In this document: in pieces, positions 24,148 through 35,340 of the stretch
Layout of the letters: every line of letters starts with the position of its first letter
How positions within the stretch are numbered: position 1 is the stretch's first letter
Source: Amblyomma americanum
Lineage: Eukaryota; Arthropoda; Arachnida; Ixodida; Ixodidae
Length of the DNA: 64,000 nucleotides
NCBI RefSeq assembly: GCF_052857255.1
Contig: NW_027526486.1
Coordinates: 2,170,001 to 2,234,000, forward strand
Direction: 5' to 3'
The notes under the pieces: generated by a model
The model's database searches: none
Seen by the model: only the letters and a program-made list of their open reading frames with translations
What the model was told of the DNA's origin: nothing
Made by a program: the position numbers and the translations under genes

Positions 24148-27027
24148 TCGTCTACTCTTCGACGACTTGTAAAATCGATGCTCGTGAATCTTGCTAGTTT
24201 CGATCTAAGACGATGTATCCCTTTGTTTTGAGCCAGAATACAAGTTTTCGTGCAGTTCTGAGAGGAAAAGTTTACACCTTTCTCTCGTCTACTCTTCGAC
24301 GACTTGTAAAATCGATGCTCGTGAATCTTGCTAGTTTCGATCTAAAACGATCTATCCCGTTGTTTTGAGCCGGAATACAAGTTTTCGCGCCATTCTGAGA
24401 GAAAACGTTTACACCTTTCTCTCGTCTACTCTTCGACGACTTGTAAAATTGATGCTCGTAAATCTTGCTAGTTTCGATCTAAAACGATGTATCCCGTTGT
24501 TTTGAGCCGGAATACAAGTTTTCGCGCTGTTCTGAGAGAAAAAGTTTACACCTTTCTCTCGTGTACTCTTCGACGACTTGTAAAATCGATGCTCGTGAAT
24601 CATGCTAGTTTCGATCTAAAACGATGTATCCCGTTGTTTTGAGCCGGAATGCAAGTTTTCGCGCAGTTCTGGGAGAAAAAGTTTACACCTTTCTCTCGTC
24701 TACTCTTCGACGACTTGTAAAATCGATGCTCGTGAATCTTGCTAGTTTCGATCTAAAACGATGTATCCCGTTGTTTTGAGCCGGAATACAAGTTTTCGTG
24801 CAGTCCTGAGAGAAAACGTTTACACGTTTCTCTCGTCTACTCTTCGACGACTTGTAAAATCGATGCTCGTGAATCTTGCTAGTTTCGATCTAAAACGATG
24901 TATCCCGTTGTTTTGAGCCAGAATACAAGTTTTCGCGCAGTTCTGAGAGAAAAAGTTTACACCTTTCTCTCGTCTACTCTTCGAAGACTTGTAAAATCGA
25001 TGCCCGTGAATCTTGCTAGTTTCGATTTAAAACGATGTATCCCGTTGTTTTGAGCCGGAATACAAGTTTTCGCGCAGTTCTGAGAGAAAAAGTTTACACC
25101 TTTCTCTCGTGTACTCTTCGACGACTTGTAAAATCGATACTCGTGAATCATGCTAGTTTCAATCTAAAACGATGTATCCCGTTGTTTTGAGCCGGAATAC
25201 AAGTTTTCGCGCAGTTCTGAGAGAAAAAGTTTACACCTTTCTCTCGTGTACTCTTCGACGACTTGTAAAATCGATGCTCGTGAATCATGCTAGTTTCGAT
25301 CTAAAACGATGTATCCCGTTGTTTTGAGCCGGAATACAAGTTTTCGCGCAGTTCTGAGAGAAACATTTACACCTTTCTCTCGTCTACTCTTCGACGACTT
25401 GTAAAATCGATGCTCGTGAATCTTGCTAGTTTCAATTTAAAACGATGTATCCCGTTGTTTTGAGGCAGAATACAAGTTTTCGCGCAGTTCTGAGAGAAAA
25501 AGTTTACACCTTTCTCTCGTGTACTCTTCGACGACTTGTAAAATCGATACTCGTGAATCATGCTAGTTTCGATCTAAAACGATGTATCCCGTTGTTTTGA
25601 GACGGAATACAAGTTTTCGCGCAGTTCTGAGAGAAAACGTTGACACCTTTCTCTCGTCTACTCTTCGACGACTTGTAAAATCGATGCTCGTAAATCTTGC
25701 TAGTTTCGATCTAAAACGATGTATCCCGTTGTTTTGGGCCGGAATACAAGTTTTCGCGCAGTTCTGAGAGAAAAAGTTTATACCTTTCTCTCGTGTACTC
25801 TTCGACGACTTGTAAAATCGATGCTCGTGAATCTTGCTAGTTTCGATCTAAAACGATGTATCCCTTTGTTTTGAGCCAGAATCCAAGTTTTCGTGCAGTT
25901 CTGAGAGAAAAAGTTTTCACCTTTCTCTCGTCTACTCTTCGACGACTTGTAAAATCGATGCTCGTGAATCTTGCTAGTTTCGATTTAAAACGATCTATCC
26001 CGTTGTTTTGAGCCGGAATACAAGTTTTCGCGCAGTTCTGAGAGAAAAAGTTTACACCTTTCTCTCGTCTACTCTTCGAAGACTTGTAAAATCGATGCTC
26101 GTGAATCTTGCTAGTTTCAATTTAAAACGATGTATCCCGTTGTTTTGAGCCGGAATACAAGTTTTCGCGCAGTTCTGAGAGAAAAAGTTTGCACCTTTCT
26201 CTCGTCTACTCTTCGACGACTTGTAAAATCAATGCTCGTGAATCCTGCTAGTTTCAATCTACAACGATGTATCCCGTTGTTTTGAGCTGGAATAGAAGTT
26301 TTCGCGCAGTTCTGAGAGAAAAAGTTTACATCTTTCTCTCGTCTACTTTTCGAGGACTTGTGAAATAGATTCTCGTGAATCATGCTAGTTTCGATCTAAA
26401 ACGATGTATCCCGTTGTTTTGAGCCGGAATACAAGTTTTCGCGCCGTTCTGAGAGAAAACGTTTAGACCTTTCTCTCGTCTACTCTTCGACGACTTGTAA
26501 AATTGATGCTCGTAAATCTTGCTAGTTTCGATCTAAAACGATGTATCCCGTTGTTTTGAGCCGGAATACAAGTTTTCGCGCAGTTCTGAGAGAAAAAGTT
26601 TACACCTTTCCCTCGTGTACTTATCGACTACTTGTAAAATTGATGCTCGTGAATCTTGCTGGTATCGATCTAAAACGATGTATCCCGTTGTTTTGAGCCG
26701 GAATACAAGTTTTCGCGCAGTTCTGAGAGAAAAAGTTTACACCTTTCTCTCGTGTACTCTTCGACGACTTGTAAAATCGATGGTCGTGAATCTTGCTATT
26801 TTCGATCTAAAACGATGTATCCCGTTGTTTTGAGCTGGAATACAAGTTTTCGTGCAGTTCTGAGAGAAAACGTTTACACTTTTCTCTCGTCTACTCTTCG
26901 AAGACTTGTAAAATCGATGCCCGTGAATCTTGCTAGTTTCGATTTAAAACGATGTATCCCGTTGTTTTGAGCCGGAATACAAGTTTTCGCGCAGTTCTGA
27001 GAGAAAAAGTTTACACCTTTCTCTCGT
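24148..27027 (+). repeat. Block X, copy 2 (21 monomers, zone 2)
   Basis: Copy of 20,176-22,918. The offset is 3,972 bp up to about 26,160 and 4,109 bp afterwards, because one extra monomer (TCAATGCTCG...CTACAACG...TGGAATAG type, near 26,180-26,320) sits in this copy and not in the other. Homology stops at 27,027, where CTACTC replaces GTACTC. Private changes include GAATCCAAG near 25,880 and TTTAGACC at 26,462. Confidence 0.75.
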
Positions 27028-27404
27028 CTACTCTTCGAAGACTTGTAAAATCGATGCCCGTGAACCTTGCTAGTTTCGATTTAAAACGATGTATCCCGTT
27101 GTTTTGAGCCGGAATACAAGTTTTCGCGCAGTTCTGAGAGAAAAAGTTTACACCTTTCTCTCGTGTACTCTTCGACGACTTGTAAAATCGATACTCTTGA
27201 ATCATGCTAGTTTCGATCTAAAACGATGTATCCCGTTGTTTTGAGGCGGAATACAAGTTTTCGCGCAGTTCTGAGAGAAAAAGTTTACACCTTTCTCTCG
27301 TCTACTCTTCGAAGACTTGTAAAATCGATGCTCGTGAATCTTGCTAGTTTCAATTTAAAACGATGTATCCCGTTGTTTTAAGCCGGAATACAAGTTTTCG
27401 CGCA
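26446..27404 (+). repeat. Second 7-monomer tandem, copy 1 (959 bp, zone 2)
   Basis: Exactly 7 x 137 bp, followed by a second copy. The private TTTAGACC variant occurs at 26,462 and again at 27,421, 959 bp apart. The monomers are zone 2 types (TTATCGACTAC, GATGGTCG, GTGAACC, ACTCTTGAATC), so this block is not a copy of the 7-monomer unit at the start of the window despite the equal length. Confidence 0.82.
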
Positions 27405-28271
27405 GTTCTGAGAGAAAACGTTTAGACCTTTCTCTCGTCTACTCTTCGACGACTTGTAAAATTGATGCTCGTAAATCTTGCTAGTTTCGATCTAAAACGA
27501 TGTATCCCGTTGTTTTGAGCCGGAATACAAGTTTTCGCGCAGTTCTGAGAGAAAAAGTTTACACCTTTCCCTCGTGTACTTATCGACTACTTGTAAAATT
27601 GATGCTCGTGAATCTTGCTGGTATCGATCTAAAACGATGTATCCCGTTGTTTTGAGCCGGAATACAAGTTTTCGCGCAGTTCTGAGAGAAAAAGTTTACA
27701 CCTTTCTCTCGTGTACTCTTCGACGACTTGTAAAATCGATGGTCGTGAATCTTGCTATTTTCGATCTAAAACGATGTATCCCGTTGTTTTGAGCTGGAAT
27801 ACAAGTTTTCGTGCAGTTCTGAGAGAAAACGTTTACACTTTTCTCTCGTCTACTCTTCGAAGACTTGTAAAATCGATGCCCGTGAATCTTGCTAGTTTCG
27901 ATTTAAAACGATGTATCCCGTTGTTTTGAGCCGGAATACAAGTTTTCGCGCAGTTCTGAGAGAAAAAGTTTACACCTTTCTCTCGTCTACTCTTCGAAGA
28001 CTTGTAAAATCGATGCCCGTGAACCTTGCTAGTTTCGATTTAAAACGATGTATCCCGTTGTTTTGAGCCGGAATACAAGTTTTCGCGCAGTTCTGAGAGA
28101 AAAAGTTTACACCTTTCTCTCGTGTACTCTTCGACGACTTGTAAAATCGATACTCTTGAATCATGCTAGTTTCGATCTAAAACGATGTATCCCGTTGTTT
28201 TGAGGCGGAATACAAGTTTTCGCGCAGTTCTGAGAGAAAAAGTTTACACCTTTCTCTCGTCTACTCTTCGA
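27405..28271 (+). repeat. Second 7-monomer tandem, copy 2, cut off at the zone 2/3 junction
   Basis: Repeats 26,446-27,312 monomer for monomer and stops at 28,271. There CGAAGAC of copy 1 is replaced by CGAGGAC and all downstream monomers belong to the zone 3 types. The truncation places the recombination joint between 28,224 and 28,271. Confidence 0.8.
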
Positions 28272-28497
28272 GGACTTGTAAAATCGATGCTCCTGAATCT
28301 TGCTAGTTTCGATCCAAAACGATGTATCCCGTTGTTTTGAGCCGGAATACAACTTTTCCCGCAGTTCTGAGAGAAAAAGTTTACACCTTTCTCTCGTCTA
28401 CTCTTCGAGGACTTGTAAAATCGATGCTCCTGAATCTTGCTAGTTTCGATCCAAAACGATGTATCCCGTTGTTTTGAGCCGGAATACAACTTTTCCC
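28224..28497 (+). repeat. Two identical adjacent monomers at the zone 2/3 junction
   Basis: Monomers 28,224-28,360 and 28,361-28,497 read the same throughout. Both carry CGAGGAC, GCTCCTGAATC, GATCCAAAACG and ACAACTTTTCCCGC. Elsewhere in zone 3 this monomer type occurs singly, after a CGACAAC monomer. An exact single-monomer duplication here is unusual for the window and sits precisely at the change of monomer family. Confidence 0.85.
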
Positions 28498-29440
28498 GCA
28501 GTTCTGAGAGAAAAAGTTTACACCTTTCTCTCGTCTACTCTTCGACGACTTGTAAAATCGATGCTCGTGAATCTTGCTAGTTTCGATCTAAAACAATGTA
28601 TCCCGTTGTTTTGAGCCGGAATACAAGTTTTCGCGCAGTTCTGAGAGAAAAAGTTTACACCTTTCTCTCGTGTACTGTTCGACGACTTGTAAAATCGATG
28701 CTCTTGAATCTTGCTAGTTTCGATCTAAAACGATGTATCCCGTTGTTTTGAGCCGGAATACAAGTTTTCGCGCAGTTCTGAGAGAAAAAGTTTACACCTT
28801 TCTCTCGTGTACTCTTCGACGACGTGTAAAATCGATGCTCTTGAATCTTGCTAGTTTCGATCTAAAACAATGTATCCCGTCGTTTTGAGCCAGAATACAA
28901 GTTTTCGTGCAGTTCTGAGGGACAAAGTTTACACCTTTCTCTCGTGTACTGTTCGACGACTTGTAAAATCGATGCTCGTGAATCTTGCTAGTTTCGATCT
29001 AAAACAATGTATCCCGTTGTTTTGAGCCAGAATACAAGTTTTCGTGCAGTTCTGAGAGAAAAAGTTTACACCTTTCTCTCGTCTACTCTTCGACAACTTG
29101 TAAAATCGATGCTCGTGAATCTTGCTAGTTTCGATCTAAAACAATGTATCCCGTTGTTTTGAGCCGGAATACAAGTTTTCGCGCAGTTCTGAGAGAAAAA
29201 GTTTACACCTTTCTCTCGTGTACTGTTCGACGACTTGTAAAATCGATGCTCTTGAATCTTGCTAGTTTCGATCTAAAACGATGTATCCCGTTGTTTTGAG
29301 CCGGAATACAAGTTTTCGCGCAGTTCTGAGAGAAAAAGTTTACACCTTTCTCTCGTGTACTCTTCGACGACGTGTAAAATCGATGCTCTTGAATCTTGCT
29401 AGTTTCGATCTAAAACAATGTATCCCGTCGTTTTGAGCCG
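28498..29440 (+). repeat. Zone 3 leading monomers
   Basis: No gene. First run of zone 3 types: ACTGTTCG, CGACGTGTAAAA, CTCTTGAATC, AAAACAATG and CGACAAC monomers. GCAGTTCTGAGGGAC appears near 28,910. The order resembles 31,100-31,900, so this is probably a partial copy of the units that follow. Confidence 0.7.
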
Positions 29441-30671
29441 GAATACGTTTTCGCGCAGTTCTGAGGGACAAAGTTTACACCTTTCTCTCGTGTACTGTTC
29501 GACGACTTGTAAAATCGATGCTCGTGAATCTTGCTAGTTTCGATCTAAAACGATGTATCCCGTTGTTTTGAGCCTGAATACAAGTTTTCGCGCAGTTCTG
29601 AGAGAAAAAGTTTACACCTTTCTCTCGTGTACTCTTCGACGACGTGTAAAATCGATGCTCGTGAATCTTGCTAGTTTCGATCTAAAACAATGTATCCCGT
29701 TGTTTTGAGCCAGAATACAAGTTTTCGTGCAGTTCTGAGAGAAAAAGTTTACACCTTTCTCTCGTCTACTCTTCGACAACTTGTAAAATCGATGCTCGTG
29801 AATCTTGCTAGTTTCGATCTAAAACAATGTATCCCGTTGTTTTGAGCCGGAATACAAGTTTTCGCGCAGTTCTGAGAGAAAAAGTTTACACCTTTCTCTC
29901 GTCTACTCTTCGAGGACTTGTAAAATCGATGCTCCTGAATCTTGCTAGTTTCGATCCAAAACGATGTATCCCGTTGTTTTGAGCCGGAATACAAGTTTTC
30001 CCGCAGTTCTGAGAGAAAAAGTTTACACCTTTCTCTCGTCTACTCTTCGACGACTTGTAAAATCGATGCTCGTGAATCTCGCTAGTTTCGATCTAAAACG
30101 ATGTATCTCGTTGTTTTGAGCCGGAATACAAGTTTTCGCGCAGTTCTGAGAGAAAAAGTTTACACCTTTCTCCCGTCTACTATTCGACGACTTGTAAAAT
30201 CGATGCTCGTGAGTCTTGCTAGTTTCGACCTAAAACGATGTATCCCGTTGTTTTGAGCCGGAATACAAGTTTTCGCGCAGTTCTGAGAGAAAAAGTTTAC
30301 ACCTTTTTCTTGTCTACTCTTCGACGACTTGTAAAATCGATGCTCGTGAATCTTGGTAGTTTCGATCTAAAACGATGTATCCCGTTGTTTTGAGCCAGAA
30401 TACAAGTTTTCGCGCAGTTCTGAGAGAAAAAGTTTACACCTTTCTCTCGTGTACTGTCCGACGACTTGTAAAATCGATGCTCGTGAATCTTGCTAGTTTC
30501 GATCTAAAACGATGGATCTCGTTGTTTTGAGCCGGAATACAACTTTTCGCGCAGTTCTGAGAGAAAAAGTTTACACCTTTCTCCCGTCTACTATTCGACT
30601 ACTTGTAAAATCGATGCTCGTGAATCTTGCCAGTTTCGATCTAAAACGATGTATCCCGTCGTTTTGAGCCG
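29441..30671 (+). repeat. 9-monomer unit, copy 1 (1,231 bp, zone 3)
   Basis: Defined by the 2-bp deletion tag GAATACGTTTTCG (normal GAATACAAGTTTTCG) at 29,441 and 30,672. The tag is linked to CCCGTCG and GAGGGAC in the same or next monomer. The unit length is 9 x 137 minus the two missing bases. The first few monomers agree with the next unit; later ones differ. Confidence 0.72.
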
Positions 30672-31902
30672 GAATACGTTTTCGCGCAGTTCTGAGGGAC
30701 AAAGTTTACACCTTTCTCTCGTGTACTGTTCGACGACTTGTAAAATCGATGCTCGTGAATCTTGCTAGTTTCGATCTAAAACGATGTATCCCGTTGTTTT
30801 GAGCCGGAATACAAGTTTTCGCGCAGTTCTGAGAGAAAAAGTTTACACCTTTCTCTCGTGTACTCTTCGACGACGTGTAAAATCGATGCTCGTGAATCTT
30901 GCTAGTTTCGATCTAAAACAATGTATCCCGTTGTTTTGAGCCAGAATACAAGTTTTCGTGCAGTTCTGAGAGAAAAAGTTTACACCTTTCTCTCGTCTAC
31001 TCTTCGACAACTTGTAAAATCGATGCTCGTGAATCTTGCTAGTTTCGATCTAAAACAATGTATCCCGTTGTTTTGAGCCGGAATACAAGTTTTCGCGCAG
31101 TTCTGAGAGAAAAAGTTTACACCTTTCTCTCGTGTACTGTTCGACGACTTGTAAAATCGATGCTCTTGAATCTTGCTAGTTTCGATCTAAAACGATGTAT
31201 CCCGTTGTTTTGAGCCGGAATACAAGTTTTCGCGCAGTTCTGAGAGAAAAAGTTTACACCTTTCTCTCGTGTACTCTTCCACGACGTGTAAAATCGATGC
31301 TCTTGAATCTTGCTACTTTCGATCTAAAACAATGTATCCCGTCGTTTTGAGCCAGAATACAAGTTTTCGTGCAGTTCTGAGGGACAAAGTTTACACCTTT
31401 CTCTCGTGTACTGTTCGACGACTTGTAAAATCGATGCTCGTGAATCTTGCTAGTTTCGATCTAAAACAATGTATCCCGTTGTTTTGAGCCAGAATACAAG
31501 TTTTCGTGCAGTTCTGAGAGAAAAAGTTTACACCTTTCTCTCGTCTACTCTTCGACAACTTGTAAAATCGATGCTCGTGAATCTTGCTAGTTTAGATCTA
31601 AAACAATGTATCCCGTTGTTTTGAGCCGGAATACAAGTTTTCGCGCAGTTCTGAGAGAAAAAGTTTACACCTTTCTCTCGTGTACTGTTCGACGACTTGT
31701 AAAATCGATGCTCTTGAATCTTGCTAGTTTCGATCTAAAACGATGTATCCCGTTGTTTTGAGCCGGAATACAAGTTTTCGCGCAGTTCTGAGAGAAAAAG
31801 TTTACACCTTTCTCTCGTGTACTCTTCGACGACGTGTAAAATCGATGCTCTTGAATCTTGCTAGTTTCGATCTAAAACAATGTATCCCGTCGTTTTGAGC
31901 CG
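30672..31902 (+). repeat. 9-monomer unit, copy 2 (1,231 bp, zone 3)
   Basis: Runs from the tag at 30,672 to the next tag at 31,903, again 9 x 137 minus 2. Its second half (ACTGTTCG, CTCTTGAATC, ACGTGTAAAA monomers, one with CTTCCACGACG near 31,278) differs from that of copy 1. The pair is therefore mosaic and not a simple duplication. Confidence 0.68.
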
Positions 31903-34900
31903 GAATACGTTTTCGCGCAGTTCTGAGGGACAAAGTTTACACCTTTCTCTCGTGTACTGTTCGACGACTTGTAAAATCGATGCTCGTGAATCTTGCTAGT
32001 TTCGATCTAAAACGATGTATCCCGTTGTTTTGAGCCTGAATACAAGTTTTCGCGCAGTTCTGAGAGAAAAAGTTTACACCTTTCTCTCGTGTACTCTTCG
32101 ACGACGTGTAAAATCGATGCTCGTGAATCTTGCTAGTTTCGATCTAAAACAATGTATCCCGTTGTTTTGAGCCAGAATACAAGTTTTCGTGCAGTTCTGA
32201 GAGAAAAAGTTTACACCTTTCTCTCGTCTACTCTTCGACAACTTGTAAAATCGATGCTCGTGAATCTTGCTAGTTTCGATCTAAAACAATGTATCCCGTT
32301 GTTTTGAGCCGGAATACAAGTTTTCGCGCAGTTCTGAGAGAAAAAGTTTACACCTTTCTCTCGTCTACTCTTCGAGGACTTGTAAAATCGATGCTCCTGA
32401 ATCTTGCTAGTTTCGATCCAAAACGATGTATCCCGTTGTTTTGCGCCGGAATACAAGTTTTCCCGCAGTTCTGAGAGAAAAAGTTTACACCTTTCTCTCG
32501 TCTACTCTTCGACGACTTGTAAAATCGATGCTCGTGAATCTCGCTAGTTTCGATCTAAAACGATGTATCTCGTTGTTTTGAGCCGGAATACAAGTTTTCG
32601 CGCAGTTCTGAGAGAAAAAGTTTACACCTTTCTCCCGTCTACTATTCGACGACTTGTAAAATCGATGCTCGTGAGTCTTGCTAGTTTCGACCTAAAACGA
32701 TGTATCCCGTTGTTTTGAGCCGGAATACAAGTTTTCGCGCAGTTCTGAGAGAAAAAGTTTACACCTTTTTCTTGTCTACTCTTCGACGACTTGTAAAATC
32801 GATGCTCGTGAATCTTGGTAGTTTCGATCTAAAACGATGTATCCCGTTGTTTTGAGCCAGAATACAAGTTTTCGCGCAGTTCTGAGAGAAAAAGTTTACA
32901 CCTTTCTCTCGTGTACTGTCCGACGACTTGTAAAATCGATGCTCGTGAATCTTGCTAGTTTCGATCTAAAACGATGGATCTCGTTGTTTTGAGCCGGAAT
33001 ACAACTTTTCGCGCAGTTCTGAGAGAAAAAGTTTACACCTTTCTCCCGTCTACTATTCGACTACTTGTAAAATCGATGCTCGTGAATCTTACTAGTTTCG
33101 ATCTAAAACGATGTATCCCGTTGTTTTGAGCCGGAATACAAGTTTTCGCGCAGTTCTGAGAGAAAAAGTTTACACCTTTCTCTCGTGTACTCTTCGACGA
33201 CGTGTAAAATCGATGCTCGTGAATCTTGCTAGTTTCGATCTAAAACAATGTATCCCGTTGTTTTGAGCCAGAATACAAGTTTTCGTGCAGTTCTGAGAGA
33301 AAAAGTTTACACCTTTCTCTCGTCTACTCTTCGACAACTTGTAAAATCGATGCTCGTGAATCTTGCTAGTTTCGATCTAAAACAATGTATCCCGTTGTTT
33401 TGAGCCGGAATACAAGTTTTCGCGCAGTTCTGAGAGAAAAAGTTTACACCTTTCTCTCGTGTACTGTTCGACGACTTGTAAAATCGATGCTCTTGAATCT
33501 TGCTAGTTTCGATCTAAAACGATGTATCCCGTTGTTTTGAGCCGGAATACAATTTTCGCGCAGTTCTGAGAGAAAAAGTTTACACCTTTCTCTCGTGTAC
33601 TCTTCGACGACGTGTAAAATCGATGCTATTGAATCTTGCTAGTTTCGATCTAAAACAATGTATCCCGTTGTTTTGAGCCAGAATACAAGTTTTCGTGCAG
33701 TTCTGAGAGAAAAAGTTTACACCTTTCTCTCGTCTACTCTTCGACAACTTGTAAAATCGATGCTCCTGAATCTTGCTAGTTTCGATCTAAAACAATGTAT
33801 CCCGTTGTTTTGAGCCGGAATACAAGTTTTCGCGCAGTTCTGAGAGAAAAGGTTTACACCTTTCTCTCGTCTACTCTTCGAGGACTTGTAAAATCGATGC
33901 TCCTGAATCTTGCTAGTTTCGATCCAAAACGATGTATCCCGTTGTTTTGAGCCGGAATACAACTTTTCCCGCAGTTCTGAGAGAAAAAGTTTACACCTTT
34001 CTCTCGTCTACTCTTCGACGACTTGTAAAATCGATGCTCGTGAATCTCGCTAGTTTCGATCTAAAACGATGTATCTCGTTGTTTTGAGCCGGAATACAAG
34101 TTTTGGCGCAGTTCTGAGAGAAAAAGTTTACACCTTTCTCCCGTCTACTATTCGACGACTTGTAAAATCGATGCTCGTGAATCTTGGTAGTTTCGATCTA
34201 AAACGATGTATCCCGTTGTTTTGAGCCAGAATACAAGTTTTCGCGCAGTTCTGAGAGAAAAAGTTTACACCTTTCTCTCGTGTACTGTCCGACGACTTGT
34301 AAAATCGATGCTCGTGAATCTTGCTAGTTTCGATCTAAAACGATGTATCCCGTTGTTTTGAGCCGGAATACAAGTTTTCGCGCAGTTCTGAGAGAAAAAG
34401 TTTACACCTTTCTCTTGTCTACTCTTCGACGACTTGTAAAATCGATGCTCGTGAATCTTGGTAGTTTCGATCTAAAACGATGTATCCCGTTGTTTTGAGC
34501 CAGAATACAAGTTTTCGCGCAGTTCTGAGAGAAAAAGTTTACACCTTTCTCTCGTGTACTGTTCGACGACTTGTAAAATCGATGCTCGTGAATCTTGCTA
34601 GTTTCGATCTAAAACGATGTATCCCGTTGTTTTGAGCCGGAATACAAGTTTTCGCGCAGTTCTGAGAGAAAAAGTTTACACCTTTCTCTTGTCTACTCTT
34701 CGACGACTTGTAAAATCGATGCTCGTGAATCATGCCAGTTTCGATCTAAAACGATGTATCCCCTTGTTTTGAGCCGGAATACAAGTTTTCGCGCAGTTCT
34801 GAGAGAAAACGTTTACACCTTTCTCTCGTGTACTGTTCGACGACTTGTAAAATCGATGCTCGTGAATCTTGCTAGTTTCGATCTAAAACGATGTATCCCG

Positions 34901-35340
34901 TTGTTTTGAGCCGGAATACAAGTTTTCGCGCAGTTCTGAGAGAAAAAGTTTACACCTTTCTCTCGTGTACTGTTCGACGACGTGTAAAATCGATGCTCGT
35001 GAATCTTGCTAGTTTCGATCTAAAACAAATATCCCGTTGTTTTCAGCCAGAATACAAGTTTTCGTGCAGTTCTGAGAGAAGAAGTTTACACCTTTCTCTC
35101 GTCTACTCTTCGACAACTTGTAAAATCGATGCTCGTGAATCTTGCTAGTTTCGATCTAAAACAATGTATCCTGTTGTTTTGAGCCGGAATACAAGTTTTC
35201 GCGCAGTTCTGAGAGAAAAAGTTTACACCTTTCTCCCGTCTACTCTTCGAGGACTTGTAAAATCGATGCCCGTGAATCTTGCTAGTTTCGATCTAAAACG
35301 ATGTATCTCGTTGTTTTGAGCCGGAATACAAGTTTTCGCG
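31903..35340 (+). repeat. Long zone 3 unit A (26-monomer type)
   Basis: From the GAATACGTTTTCG tag at 31,903 to the one at 35,461 is 3,558 bp, 26 x 137 minus 4. The four missing bases are the 2-bp tag, a base lost in ATACAATTTTCG near 33,550 and a base lost in AAAACAAATATCC near 35,027. The order of monomers matches units B to D, but A lacks five monomers that B has between 37,276 and 38,783. Confidence 0.78.
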
